Below are positions 24,129 through 36,760 of a stretch of DNA of 64,000 nucleotides, in pieces. Both the position numbers and the translations under genes were made by a program. Source of the DNA: Carposina sasakii (lineage: Eukaryota > Arthropoda > Insecta > Lepidoptera > Carposinidae); assembly GCA_014607495.2 (NCBI GenBank), contig CP053157.1, positions 7,192,001 to 7,256,000 of the forward strand, in the 5' to 3' direction. The notes under the pieces are model-generated. The model ran no database searches. It saw nothing but the letters and a program-made list of their open reading frames with translations, and had not been told where the DNA came from. How positions within the stretch are numbered: position 1 is the stretch's first letter; each line of letters starts with the position of its first letter.

Positions 24129-25164
24129 TATATATAAAAATAAGTTTACAAGTTAAGAACAATGCACAGGTAGAATGTAATTTATGTTACATGGGTATAA
24201 GGATATGCGATAAGGAATATGCAGCCTTGAACAAGCTTTTAAAAAACCTCCTATTTCGAAACCTAAGCTACATCAAACTCGCCGACGCAACACCGTCACA
24301 ATAAGCCAGGTAATGTTAGGTAATGTACTAATAATGACCAAACAACCGGTACATCCCTAGCCGCTGAGCATGACATCCTGTGGTCGATGGAAAGAGGGCA
24401 CCACTTCCCCACAGCTGCCACTGTCGGATGCTCATTACCTTCACCAATATTTTACGAGAGGTGGAGTGTGGTTCGTAATTTTGTAGCGTTAAAATTTGGC
24501 TTTTCCTCTCTTAGTTATATGTATTTAGTACTAAAGTACTTACCTAGATTTAGCAATTTATTCCAAGAATATAATAGCTGACAGTGATATTACATGCCAA
24601 GATCAAAGCAAAAAGTTATAATCCATATTCTATAACATAACACGTATTGTCAGAAGGTAATAAGTTGACCAATTACTAAAATAATAGTTACTTAACTACT
24701 TACTAAACCAATAATTATTTACTGAATGTATGTATACCATAGCTTTGTTGTTAAGAAATATATACCTCGTTAGTACCTAGGATACATACGTACTAAAATA
24801 GTTCGTAGTTACTATTATGTAGTCTTTTACCTTGAAACAAAGCCGTGCCCTAGAGGAACTATGGTGGAACTAACAATCTTGACACCGATATCTATTGTCC
24901 CCATAGTATGTGTACCTATCTATTGTATCCATATCTAGAAATGTCACGTCATAAAGGACATAAGTAATAGTTAATGTTTTAGCCCTAAATATTATACCCG
25001 AACTAAGTGACCCTAATGTCTATGTATATGTTATGTCTCATTGCTATACAATGAGACCCAAGATTCAAATAGGGCCTTTCGCAGTTTACATTATGATCCA
25101 TGTCTTTTTAAAAAGCAATGGTTCCCTGATCTTCAAGGAAATATTTGTCTCTTATAGAAAATTA
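24129..25164. other. No recognisable feature
   Basis: Plus frames at 24107-24304 and 24387-24581 have no motif; the first begins inside family A copy 3. Confidence 0.4.
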
Positions 25165-25256
25165 CCGGTCGCCCGCGACTCCGCAGTAGTTTTGTGAAAA
25201 CGCGACAGACAGACACACAGAGTTACTTTCGCATTTATAATATTAGTAAGAGCAGC
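25165..25256 (-). mobile_element. Deleted Helitron copy
   Basis: On the minus strand TACTAATATTATAAATGCGA, AAGTAACTCTGTGTGTCTGT, CGCGTTTTCACAAAACTACTG and then GGAGTCGCGGGCGACCGG: a 5' end joined almost directly to a 3' subterminal region, the middle having been lost. Confidence 0.6.
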
Positions 25257-25610
25257 AGGTCTTTTCTGAGATTATAAATAAATGCTTCTAGAACCCCGAA
25301 TCTGATATTCATTTTCGCATCTTAGACGACAAAATTTCACTATAATGGGTGAGGTGGACCACGGCCCAAGTCGTCTGATATTGATGGATGGGCTACATTT
25401 ATTATGGCTCCCTCGGGAAATGGACCTTTATGTACTAAAGGATAATTTTCAAGATGAATTTCCAATAATACATTTTCTTTGACATCACCTCAGTGGTGTG
25501 ATATATTAGTTTGATCATAATCTAGGTAGGTATGCAAAGTAAAATATAAGACCGAAAATATAAGACAAGTAAAATAATAACAGATTGATTTATGCTAAAA
25601 CACAACAGTC

Positions 25611-25829
25611 GGGTTAGTAGTCGATTCGCATGTTGTGCGCAGGAACGTTCCAAACGTCCCCTTTCAAAAATAATATTATGTTAGTAGGCGTTTCATTGTA
25701 ATCTATGTACTAGTATAATGTAGTTTACAATACATTCGGGGGAAACGCCTACTAAAATAGTACTATTTTTGAAAGGGGACGTTTGGCACGTTTTTGCGAA
25801 CAAATTTCGTGCAAATCGACTACTAACCC
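25611..25829. mobile_element. Foldback MITE with AACAGTC target duplication
   Basis: Left arm GGGTTAGTAGTCGATT, CCAAACGTCCCCTTTCAAAA and GTTAGTAGGCGTTTC; right arm GAAACGCCTACTAAAATAGT, TTTTGAAAGGGGACGTTTGG and AATCGACTACTAACCC. The arms cover most of the 219 bp. AACAGTC lies directly outside on both sides (25604-25610 and 25830-25836), possibly extended to 8 bp. A 7-8-bp duplication suggests a hAT-like or related class. The frame 25769-25963 starts in it and is not a gene. Confidence 0.8.
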
Positions 25830-25837
25830 AACAGTCG

Positions 25838-26705
25838 AATAATTGCAAACATTTTGATAATCCATTTACTACATTTTTACCTACTCGTGATAAGCCAGCA
25901 ATTTTACTGCTATCTCATTCTAGCCTAATTTCATCACAGAGCTTGTTATCACGTCGTGTGTGAGGCGGATCTTTGCGTGCAAAAGGCGTAGAAATAAAAA
26001 GACGCCAAACAAACATTGTAGCTGTATGACCTCTGTCGTGGACACAGATTCCACGCTCTGCCATTGACAGTGATCTTGATGTTTTTTCCGAGAACTTTTT
26101 GTGGAGCACACTTTTGTCAAAATAATGTTTTGTCGTCAAGTTGAGTGCTTGCTACCATAACAATTCGGTGGCACGTATTTTTACTTGATGGAGGAAAGAC
26201 TCCAATGTTGCTAAAATATAATAAAAAAGTTCGTTCGTAATATAAATAACATAGAATACCTAGGTGATAAAGATTTAAAAAATGATTTCTGACAATCTTT
26301 TGCTTTTATAATAATAAAGTAAAACAAAAGAAAAACAAGTTGTAGACCAACATACTTTTCAATAGCTATCGCGTTCCACAGTACAATCACTTTCTTTCAT
26401 ACTAACAATCTATCGTGGGAAACTCATAATTATATTTTCCGAGTGACGTGCTTGTAGGAGACCCTGTTTTCAAAACTAACTGTGAGAATAATCCGACCTT
26501 GCTGTCATACTCACGGAAGTTTTTGCTACTCGTTTTTTTCATGGACATATAGTATTGTTTTACACACGACTTGTAATGAACTACTTTAACCAAGTCAAGA
26601 TTAGCGATAAGCATTTTGTTAAGCTTTATGCTATAAAATCATTTTTAATACAAGCTTTTCAAATGTCAAAACATTAAGAGAAGAATTTAGTGTATTACTA
26701 GCTAA
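25838..26705. other. No recognisable feature
   Basis: Overlapping minus frames at 25915-26139 and 25920-26120 and the one at 26402-26614 show no motif. Confidence 0.4.
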
Positions 26706-26897
26706 TATACATACATACATACGACTATGTTCCCGAAATGGGATAGCCAGAAATGCAGGATCGTAAAGGAGATCTGTCAGCCACGTTTAACATAGCGGGA
26801 ACGGATGTTAATTATTAGTGACAACTTAATCGCTTATCGCCCGAGGGAATGCCCAAGTTCCTTTGTTAACTCTTACAACATGCACGGAAGGAGATAC
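26706..26897 (-). repeat. Dispersed repeat family B, copy 2
   Basis: Full-length reverse copy: (CATA)n tail, TTCCCGAAATGGGATAGCCA, GAAATGCAGGATCGTAAAGG, CCACGTTTAACATAGCGGGA, AGTGACAACTTAATCGCTTA and CATGCACGGAAGGAGATAC. Confidence 0.75.
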
Positions 26898-27504
26898 AGG
26901 TTATATGAGTATAATTCTAGTACTAGCTAATACTAAATAAGTAAACATAGAATGAAGTATTTTATTGGAGATAGACTTGCCGAGAGAAACTTAATTCGCA
27001 TACAGAAGAAAAGGAGTACTTATAACTTTACAAAAAATAAATATATAATTTTATACTATATCGTGAATATTGCTTATCTGTGTTAAAGTTTATTTCAATC
27101 CATAAATATTTATCTCCCTACACATATGTATATGGTATTCATTCGCAGTACCAATTTGGTACACCTACTTTTATAGTAGGCCGTATAAATAAATAAGAAG
27201 AAGATGCGGTTCGCTCACGTGACTAGGAGTCATATTTCAGATAAATCAATTTACCTTTTGCGCATATAAAAGCAAACAGGGGCAATATTTCCATAATTAT
27301 TAGATATAGAAGGACATTGATACCATGAATAGACAAGTAGGTTTAGTGTGAGCTTATTTTGACTATGACACACAAAACAAATTATAGTTCAATCGTCTCG
27401 CGTAAGTAAAACGTTAAGAAGGACCTATCGTGCACCTATTGTCGTTATATTCATTTTTATTGCATAATGTCATCATATGCTAATGTGATTAGTTGGCATC
27501 TATA
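26898..27504. other. No recognisable feature
   Basis: AT-rich spacer between two family B copies. Confidence 0.4.
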
Positions 27505-27600
27505 CGACTAAGGAACTTAGAGCTATGCTAAACGTGACTGTGAGGATCTCTTTCGTGATCTCGCAGCTCTGGCTACCCCACGTTAGGAACACAGCGTGAC
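27505..27600 (+). repeat. Dispersed repeat family B, internally deleted copy
   Basis: ACGACTAAGGAACTTAGAGCT then GCTAAACGTGACTGTGAGGA, TCGTGATCTCGCAGCTCTGG and CTACCCCACGTTAGGAACAC. The middle of the family is missing. The minus frame at 27500-27739 runs through it. Confidence 0.6.
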
Positions 27601-28584
27601 TGTTTTCAAAGTGGAAGTACGATGTCCTTATAAGCAGTCTAGAACGACATTTTGCTTGTAATTTAAAAATCCAGCCGAAAGAGTTTATGATTACCTCGTT
27701 GAAACACACGTACCTAGCAAATGGTATTATTTTATACATGTTATTTTGCTTATTTTGTACATATGTTTAAGAGCTCTATCATTGTGATCTTACGATGCCA
27801 TAAATCTCATGCATGGGTCATTATATTCGCATCAATCATAGGCATTGTTTTGTTAGTAATTACATGCATAATTTCGTATCTACATGAAGTATATTCACGA
27901 TTTTAACTTTGACCTAAAGGCAGTTTGACGGGAAATTGATTTTGATCGTCTAGCTAGATCAAGGGTCTTGGACAAAGTAACATCGTTTCTCGACCGCATT
28001 TGTAGAAGTGCGTCATCGTAATACTTCCTCCAATAGAAAGCCTTATTTTGTACATTTCGCCGTCACTATTGATGGATATATGGTAACCATAATGATCTAT
28101 ACAAATCTATGTAACAGTGGCTAAGCGCCCAGCACTTAGCATTTTGGCGAAAGCATTCGATTTTATAGTGTCCTCGTATACCAAAGAGCTCTATTAAATG
28201 TAGGGTCCAAAAGTCGTAAAATTTATGCTTTCACAGATGACGCCGTAACCGAAACCAGATAAATAAACATGACCGATAAAAATGGTGATGAAAAAGAGTT
28301 TATTTACTGGAAAAAACGTTTTATAGCCGTAATAGAAACAATGCTCTTCTACTGCTCATTAAAATCTTAATTGGTGGACTTACGAGATAACCAATAACTT
28401 TGGTCTAGGATCCAGAGGAAATGGATTTCTAAATATTATATTCATGCTGAGTTTGTTGAAGTTGCTCGTACAATTTCACTTTTATTTTGATTTTCGCCTT
28501 CCTGTCATATTCCCATCTATTAAAGTTTATACTATACCTATGAAAAACAATTTGATGACATGTGATTGATGACACACTGATGTG
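27601..28584. other. No recognisable feature
   Basis: The plus frame at 27721-27906 is hydrophobic but follows from T-richness and has no other support. Confidence 0.4.
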
Positions 28585-28613
28585 ATGTGTGTGTGTATGT
28601 GTCTGTGTGTGTG
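28585..28613. repeat. (GT)n microsatellite, interrupted
   Basis: GTGTGTGTGTATGTGTCTGTGTGTGTG-type run. Confidence 0.85.
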
Positions 28614-30217
28614 ATATAAACATGACATTTTAAAAATATATCAATCACGTATCAAAAATCATCACGTCGTTAGCCAATCCAGGGGGCATTGAACAAAGGA
28701 CCGAGTGGCTATTTGGAAGCGAGGTCTCTTGCACTATCCCAGGCGGTTGCGACACGGTCGTGACTGCACCGTAGCGCGTGTTCCGAAAGTTACCCAACAG
28801 ACCTAGGTGTCTATTAGTACTCGTATCTACACAATGTTAAGTTTGCCGGTGTTTGTATTAGGAACTGTTATATCTGAGTATAAGTAATCAAAGCGTTGGC
28901 GAAGGCAGTGGCGCCAGAAGTGTTGCAGTTTGTAATGGTCTACATGTAACTGGATAGGCACTTTTGCTGGCGTCTGTAGAACACGTAACGTGTTTTATCA
29001 ATAGCTGGGTATCATTAGGTTTATAAGAGACATTAAAAAGTAAAACTAACGTTGCGTTTTTTTTCTTTTGTTTGGTAAGGTAAGGTATTTAAGTATTTTT
29101 GTTTCTTTGTGGTTTTACTATTTGTGCTTACAATTTTTTTTTATCGAAATAATTATTGTAAAGAACATTAAAAAACGCGAACGATCAGATATCAGATACA
29201 TTACAGTATTCGGAATAAAAGGGACTTGTAAAGTTATCAAGATAACAATGATTATGTAAAAGTCAATATAATACATATTTACAAATTATGCACAGATTTG
29301 AGACTCGGGTCTAAGCTAATTTTGATTGCCGTAAATTGTAGTCCAGCTGGTGCTAATGCTGGCTCTATTATAATTTCAAAATCTAATTATCTAAAGTAGC
29401 TTTGTGTATTTCGACCCTTTTAACTCGGCAATATGTGGATGGGTCTTAAAATTACACTTATGAAATAAAAAATTGGCAATTATTGAACTCTTGGAGCCTC
29501 TTGGTCTTATTAGGTCTAATTTTAAAAAGATTTTCTAAAGATGTCCTTAACTTAGAGATAATTATAGAAACTTTATCCAGTATAGGTATATAAAATGTAG
29601 ACTCTTCATCAATGTTACTACTGCAACCTATTTATTACGATGTAGATAGATAGACAGTATTAACTTCGTCGGTTTATTGGGATGAATACCTAATAATTGA
29701 TTAAAGCTTGATCAAATACGACAATACCCATGTTTTAAAACATTTACTCATGGGTAAACATTTTCACTAATTTTCGGTGTTAATCATTTGTACACTCATT
29801 AGGTAGATATGCACAATGAAATTAATTAAAAACGCGTGCATTTGGAGCAATAACTAAATGAAACCTAGGCCAACAGAGGATATTGATATGGTCTAACTAA
29901 GGTATGTACTTTTCAAATAATTAATCGTAACAACATTAACTTAATCGTCCCTAATGATATCAAATAGTGCAGCATCGCTCACGCTGCAAAGGTAGCTAAA
30001 CGCAATCGATTTACGCATCGATAGACTAATGACCCTGATTGGTGGAATCGATTCTCGGTGCACTGAAATTATTCGATCCGATAAATCTGTCGATATCCCG
30101 TGGGGACGCCATGGGCTTGCTAACGGTTCATAAATTTGCGATACAATTGTATAACTATAGGATAGGATAGTACTTAGACCAGTTAGAGAAATTATAGACA
30201 TACTTTATATATACGTA
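28614..30217. other. No identified gene
   Basis: A GC-richer patch at 28676-28800 has no interpretable frame. The minus frame at 29941-30201 (86 codons) has no family motif and no splice context. Remaining sequence is AT-rich. Confidence 0.35.
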
Positions 30218-30332
30218 TACATACGGCTGTGTTCCCGTAATGGGGTAGCCAGAACCGCAGGATCATAAAGGAGATCCCATAGCTACGTTTAGTATAGCGA
30301 GGACAGATTTAATGATCAGTGATAAGTTGCTA
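30218..30332 (-). repeat. Dispersed repeat family B, partial copy
   Basis: ATACGGCTGTGTTCCCGTAA, TGGGGTAGCCAGAACCGCAG, GATCATAAAGGAGATC and AGCTACGTTTAGTATAGCGA match copy 2. It breaks off near GATAAGTTGCTAGC. Confidence 0.7.
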
Positions 30333-30956
30333 GCTAAATAAATGGTTTGTCAATTCCCATAATACCAAGGTTTATGATAATACATAAACGCCCTATACAA
30401 TAGGCTAATGTTCTATTTTTGGTCTTTTGTACAATGAGTTTCTATCCTATGGAATGAATGTCAAAGGTAATGTTTTTTGACAATGCTGTTAACCTTACTA
30501 ATAATCCCCGTGTCACCTACATATTTCGTAGTATTTTGTAACTAAAACTACTCATACGTTTGAAATTACATAAGAAACGTATAATTTTCGAAAACAATAA
30601 AATTGATGTTGCCATTGTACAGTATAAGGCCTTTAATTTTTTCATTGTTAACGTAATTTTGTGGCAAATGTCGAAGGATGTACCAATGATGCCATGAAAA
30701 CGATTTTTAATTAAGTAAGTACCTAAAAATTTAAATTTTCTTAAACATTGTGACGGCCACAGAATATCTTTAGAAACTTACGATGTTACAAAACTTAAAA
30801 GAACCACAAACTTTGAGTAAAGCAATTTAGTCTATATATTTTACTATTTTGGGTAGGACAGCTTAGTTGACCATAGTTGACCGGGGAGGAGACGTAAAGT
30901 ATACCGACGCGACTACAGTAGCTATAATACAAAGCACAGATCACCCAACCAAAAAT
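30333..30956. other. No recognisable feature
   Basis: AT-rich spacer. Confidence 0.4.
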
Positions 30957-31234
30957 TCATCATAATCATCAGCCTATTGCGGTCCACTGCTGGACGTAGA
31001 CCTCCCCCAGGGTACGCCACAAGACTGCCATGGCCCATGGGGGGTATTCGCCCATAGTCACCAAGTCACCACGCTGGGCAGGCGGGTTGGTGACTGCATT
31101 TTGTATTTTAGACTATGTTGACAACACGGGAGGCGCTGCTACCCACCTCTCAGAAACCTATAATCGCCTTGTACCTACGATACCCACGGGCAGACATAGG
31201 GTGGTACGAATTCTACTCTGCCGGCACCACGCGG
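30957..31234 (-). mobile_element. Family C retroposon with RTE-derived 3' end, copy 2
   Basis: Reverse copy running from a degraded GATG tail at 30957 to the family start GGTGCCGGC near 31230. It carries small insertions relative to copy 1, including a repeated TCACCAAGTCACCACGC segment. The plus frame at 31030-31263 is contained in it and is not a gene. Confidence 0.75.
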
Positions 31235-31746
31235 CCAACCAAAAATTAATGTATTGCAAATAATTTCGATATCTACATGCATTACGGTTTGTAAAAAAAT
31301 TACTTAAGTATCTAAAAATATATTTAGTTTTCCTTAAAAGCAGCCTTATTTCTTACAAATTCGACAACGCCTCTGGAACTAATGTTATTAGGCAACTGCA
31401 GCAACTAAACCTTAAATTGCCTACATTTATGAAAGCATATAATTTAGTTGCCGACACGTTTTCAATTCTTTTTTATAGCTTGTTCTTTTTTTACTTACAC
31501 AACGAAGACAGATGGAACGAATCATACGATTCGGACTTCCTCTTCGTGATGTGTAACATCGTAACGTCTGTGTGGATCAAAAGATTGTAAAAACTTACTC
31601 GCAGTAACTAGGTAATGTTATGTCGGTTGGTACTGATGTTCAAACGCTCGATAAGTGATGCGACACACATTTCTGTGAATTTCCACAAAAATCCCATTTG
31701 TTATTGGAAATCTATTACTATGCATTATTGAATCTTCTCAATCAGC
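31235..31746. other. No recognisable feature
   Basis: AT-rich spacer between family C copy 2 and a family B copy. Confidence 0.4.
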
Positions 31747-31985
31747 TGCATCTCATTTCGTGCATGTTGTGAGTCGACCAAGCATCTCAAGAGCATTTTC
31801 GTAGGCGATGAGCTAGTTGTCACTGAATATTAACACCTGACCATTTTGGTCAGGCCATATGCCATGGTTTGGGTGTCATGTGACCGCTGACTAGCTGATA
31901 TAAGGTGGCTTTAGGATCTTCTTGATGATCTTGCAGTTCTGGCTACCCTATTTCAGAAATACAGCCGTGTGTATATGTAGATATG
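31747..31985 (+). repeat. Dispersed repeat family B with a small insertion
   Basis: Starts CATCTCATTTCGTGCATGTT and ends CAGCCGTGTGTATATGTAGA. Between the TTGTCACT and GGCTTTAGGATC blocks it has about 50 extra bases containing the hairpin CCTGACCATTTTGGTCAGG (31832-31850). Confidence 0.65.
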
Positions 31986-32984
31986 TGATTGAATTTCTAC
32001 ATAGTATATGGCTACGGTTGCAGAATTACGAACTGTCTTTCTCGTGTGATGTCATTGTCATAACCGTGTTTAACTTGCCATATTCAACAAGCATAGGTAG
32101 GTACTATCCTAATAAAATAACCATCGTACTTTTATTCATAATTTATGGTAAAATGCTCCAACCATAATTTATTAGGTCAAAAAAGTACCTACGTAATTAC
32201 ATAAGTACGTACCACTTTGTTGCTAACTTTAATTGCGTTATGTAAAATTTAAATTACATGGAGAAATTAGAAATTAGACGTGCCTCGTTCATGTAGTTAT
32301 TTATGCATATGTTGGAGTTTAGTTACGATATATTAATTTAGCTATTTGTGGTTTAAGCAAATACTTAGCCAGATATCCGATACTGTCCATGACACCTGCC
32401 TTATGGGTGTGGTAGATGTTGGTTATTTCTAACTGTTCGGTTATTTATAGGTACCTACTCGTAGTATTGGAGTAATTTAACCTAGCAAAAAGAATATTTG
32501 CCCGAAAAATCTCATTGCAACTTAATAAATGACTAAATTGATATAAATAGTTTATACGTTTATTATAAATCTTCAATTCAATAGAAATATACGAATCTTT
32601 TTGGAGGAATCGGTAGCCTGTAAAATATCAACGTTTACTACCGTATTAACCACAGATATAATACCTACCTTAAACTAACCGAAGGCTATCCCGAGGTTGG
32701 ATTGCTATCCCTTATTAGGTTTCAATCACATATAGAATTTTAATGTCATTAGCTTGCAATCCGCTTGAATGCAGGACAAGGTTCTGATAGTATCAGCTTG
32801 ATTAAGGCAACTCAATTATGTGGGTCATGTGTGTGCTCTGGGAGTACAATTCTGTATAAAGTTTGGCTACTCCTGTTTTAAAGCCATGTTTAAACTATGG
32901 ATACTGTTTTCATGGGTATTATTATAAAAAGTAGACTTTTTTCTTTTATGGAAAAATGGCTGTTTTTCCAGTTAGTACATAATA
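31986..32984. other. No recognisable feature
   Basis: The plus frame at 31922-32167 starts in family B and runs into AT-rich DNA. No gene. Confidence 0.4.
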
Positions 32985-33105
32985 GTGAAGTTTCAGCCAG
33001 AGTGGGCCACTACAGCGGGAGCAAGACAAATGTGAGCATAAATCAGGGAGGCGTCTGCCCAGCAGTGGGACACGGCTTACGCTATTAAAAAATACATCGA
33101 TGATA
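32985..33105 (+). mobile_element. LINE-type 3' end fragment
   Basis: AATCAGGGAGGCGTCTGCCC, AGCAGTGGGACACGGCTTAC and then a degraded GATGATATGATGAT tail. This is the layout of 3' ends of lepidopteran LINEs related to, but not the same as, family C. The frame at 32897-33088 overlaps it. Confidence 0.55.
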
Positions 33106-35047
33106 TGATGATTTACATGCAGAATTGCATGTAAGTTTCTACTTCTATACAGAAAATGGTCCTATCATAGATGCTTAAAATGCTTTCGAAAGCCTCATGA
33201 CATGAGACCTTAAAATGACGTCAAAACGATAGCCGGAAGTGATGATGTCTCGTAAAGTATATTCACTTACATAAAAATATTTACGCGCGCTCTTTTATTC
33301 GCTCTGAAACATACCTGCAACAAGAGTAAAAGTTTTACATTTTAAACACGTAATATAAAATACATTAAAAAGTAATGTTATCTGTAAAAATAAAAGTGGA
33401 ATGGATACTTAAACTAGCGCAATTTATGATATATGTATTTTTATGTATCTACGTTCCTTCCTCTCTTGCGATTCTATTTGAACATAATAATTACCTTGTT
33501 TTATTTATGTATGTATTCAGCTACTTCGGTGGTGCAATAGAGGACCAAAAATCTCCAAAGAGATAGGGTCGAGATGTGCAAATAACACGCCCACAGTTCA
33601 CCTATCGGCCTAAATTAAGTACAACGTGGTAAACATTGAGCCTACCACCGATTTTCGAGCTCAAACATATCACAATCTATCACAAACCGGTAAAGCGCTG
33701 CTATATCTATAGTCTATTGTGTTTATTAGACCACTTAAGGGCATTACATAATATGTTTATGATGTCCAATTGAAGAATGTCGGTCGCGGTCACACACTGC
33801 TCGTGGACATAAAGAGAGTGCACATTTTCAATAGAATTGACTACTACAGTGAGTGATAGGTAATAACTTTATCGAACTAAGTACATAAATAACATTTTTT
33901 TAAACAATTGTGTCTTTAATCAGTGTTACAATAATTGATAAGACAATTATGTCCACTAGCTCTCGTACTAAGTACAGAAAAAAGGCAAAAACATATAATT
34001 TACGTTTATATTTTTGTGCCTTATTAGAGTCTTGATCGAACCTTATGACATAGCAAATTAGGCATCCATACTGACTCTGGTATTCCCGGTCCTATTCACC
34101 CCAACAATATTAACTTTATTATGATCACGGTATAAAATCAATGTGTACCCTCCTAAAATATTAATAACCTTGCTTCAATGACCGTTGATTGGCTCACGCC
34201 ATCGTACACTGTATGTTACGTGTTGGACATACAAACAACAGTAAATTAGTCTGGTAATTACTATAGTTTTCCGATGCTCTGTTAGTACTTTTAACTACTT
34301 TGAATATAGATTACTTCTTGAGTAGGATAGTGAATGATAGCATGCTATGTAATGTAACTGTTCCTGGAGTGGTTTAATGAACAATATGTTTTGAATAATC
34401 TACCAAAGAATGCAAAAACAAAGCAACACACAAATGCATAGACATTATACACGAGATTTTATCTTCCTACTTTACTCTAGGTGAGTTAGTTTGGCAATAT
34501 GAGTTTTAAAAGAACCCATATTGCGCCATCACCATAAATAATGGGGCAGTACAATGATGACTCTAGGAGAGTTTGAGTTTTCTCTACCAAAAAATTATAT
34601 CAATTAGATAATTTCTTACGTAGAGATGTGGCAGAATTATACCACCAAGCTATTCAGTAGAATATAAAATCTCGTATCAAAACAACAAAAATGCACTGGC
34701 TGCCGTGCTACACCTCAGCGTAGAAAACTAGGTCGCACACATATCACCAGGTAGAAGTATACGTAAAGTACACCAACAAAACAAAACAATTGCCGTTCTA
34801 AGCAAGAATACACCTGCATGTTTACTTTGTTGCAAGACTGTACCTTAAACGGTAAAACTTAACAAAGGAGAACTCATTATCATCGGTGATTTTAGGTAAA
34901 TCTTTTACATCCAATCGTTTTAATATTAATTTGGTTTGATAACTCAGGCTCTATAATTAGTTCTTTTGACGTAGAAGGTATTACCTTATAAACTTTGTTT
35001 ATTCTTGCGTTTCAGTTTATTATGGACAAGCTATAAATCTAATGCAA
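33106..35047. other. No recognisable feature
   Basis: The plus frame at 33375-33566 has no motif. AT-rich throughout. Confidence 0.4.
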
Positions 35048-35146
35048 CGTATCTCCTTCCATGCAGTAGCGTCGACTAAGAAACTCGATCATTATCTCAG
35101 TCGATAAGCTAGCAACTTGTCACTAATAGTTTACATCTGTCCTGCA
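35048..35146 (+). repeat. Dispersed repeat family B, left half of an interrupted copy
   Basis: TATCTCCTTCCATGCAGTAGC to GTTTACATCTGTCCTGCA. Continues at 35438 after an inserted MITE. Confidence 0.75.
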
Positions 35147-35437
35147 CCCGTATGATGAATTTGGTGAAAGAGAGATGTCTCAATTTTCAACGTCAAATCC
35201 ACAGAGCTAATTATGGACAAGGCAAGTGTTTCTACTTGGTCTGTAAAAAGGGATTGCAAACCACTTCTATCAGCCCTAATTCATTCAGTCCTGGCTCGAG
35301 AACGAGTGTCTATTCTAATTCTTAAGTCTATTTTTACATGCAAAGTACATACACTTAGTTTATCTAGTTATTAATACCTCTGTGAATTTGACGTTTAAAA
35401 GTGAGACATCTCGCTCTCACCAAATTCATCATACGGG
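35147..35437. mobile_element. Foldback MITE inserted in a family B copy
   Basis: Left arm CCCGTATGATGAATTTGGTG, AGATGTCTCA, CAACGTCAAAT, CACAGAG; right arm mirrors it (CTCTGTGAATTTGACGTT, TGAGACATCTCG, CACCAAATTCATCATACGGG). The arms are about 65 bp with few mismatches, around an AT-rich centre. The family B sequence resumes directly afterwards. The exact ends and target duplication are not resolved because GC-rich bases at both borders are similar. The frame 35382-35573 spans the right border and is not a gene. Confidence 0.8.
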
Positions 35438-35520
35438 GGCTGGTCTTGCTAAACGCGGCTGTGGTGGCATCCTTTATGATCCTGAAGTCCTTGCTATCAC
35501 ACACACACACACACACACAG
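35438..35520 (+). repeat. Dispersed repeat family B, right half, with (AC)n tail
   Basis: CTTGCTAAACGCGGCTGTGG and TTTATGATCCTGAAGTCC, then an (AC)n run at 35498-35519 in place of the usual TATG tail. Confidence 0.7.
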
Positions 35521-36520
35521 TCGGGAACACGTGTTTATATGTATATTTGAAAATTCGTCTTATGCTCACTTAAATAAACGTAAGTAGTACTACATTACCT
35601 AAATCTAGTTACTCGATAACGTGAATAGTGATGTGGGTAGCGGTAATTTTCGTGGATAGAGATTATAACCAAAGTTATACTCTGGACTGTAACTAATAGA
35701 ATATTACACTTTAATGAATATTGGAAAACGGAATATTTTATTACTTATGAATCATTAAACAGGGTGTAAAGTTGGATAGTATTCCGCCTTTATACTCTAT
35801 ATTTTAGAGGGTGTAATTGCGTATCATTTATTCATAATTGGAATTATCCTTGGTAGAATATACCCGAAGTAATTCACAATTGACTACAGTAAACCAAAAA
35901 CTTTGGTAACTAGGTTAACTGGTTTTTGATAACTAGTTGTATTATACCTATATATTGTTAATGAATGCGATATCACTGCATAATGATTAAAATTGATAAA
36001 TATACATATAAGATATACAAATAAGTAAAAACTTATTTACGTCATTTAACAATGACGATTGAATACACCTAGTTTATCATCCAAGCTTTTTAAAACATCT
36101 TTGCGGTACAATAGTACAATATTTTAAACCACAAATATCTATTCAAATTGAATTTCCGACTAATAAATCTCAGCAAACCGCTTCATTATACCAATTTCCT
36201 CCAGTTTAAACCATTGCCTTACAGAGATTCGATTAAAGCAATGGTCCACGTTCAGGATGTTACTCTACGTAAATCAAATCATAAAATCGCCATGTTGGTA
36301 AACTGTGGAAACAGTATCTCAACTCATTGTTCCGGTTTAGTTTCTAGGAAATATCCTCACCATCTCATACAACCAATTTATTATTGACACTAAAAACCTA
36401 CTTTTGTTTACATGCTACGCTCATTTTACCTAAAAAGTAGTACAAAAGTCTTCGTAGCCTGACATTTTAAAATCTGTGTTATATACGTAGGACTTTCTTC
36501 GTTCCGTTTTCTATTGAGAA
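35521..36520. other. No recognisable feature
   Basis: The plus frame at 36148-36387 (79 codons) has no motif and no splice context. Confidence 0.4.
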
Positions 36521-36566
36521 AAATTATTTATTAATATTATTATTTATAAATAATAATAAATAATTT
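36521..36566. repeat. AT-only imperfect palindrome
   Basis: AAATTATTTATTA on the left is mirrored by TAATAAATAATTT on the right, with AT-only sequence between. Could be low-complexity slippage. Confidence 0.5.
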
Positions 36567-36595
36567 AAATAATGTAGTAAATATGTAATTAAACC

Positions 36596-36760
36596 TGCCC
36601 CCAAGCATGACCACGCATCGTGGATATCGTATTGTACGATATCATATCGTCTCTATCTATACAAAATTCAACATGGCGGCTATATTTATCGTATTTTGAC
36701 TGGCTAAATGTCGATAAATCGGTTTATCATATCGTGTTTCTCAGGTCATGCTAGGCTTTC
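36596..36760. mobile_element. Possible small inverted-repeat element
   Basis: CAAGCATGACC near the left and GGTCATGCTAGG near the right are inverted. An internal perfect palindrome GATATCGTATTGTACGATATC lies near 36630. The terminal match is short, so this is tentative. Confidence 0.3.
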
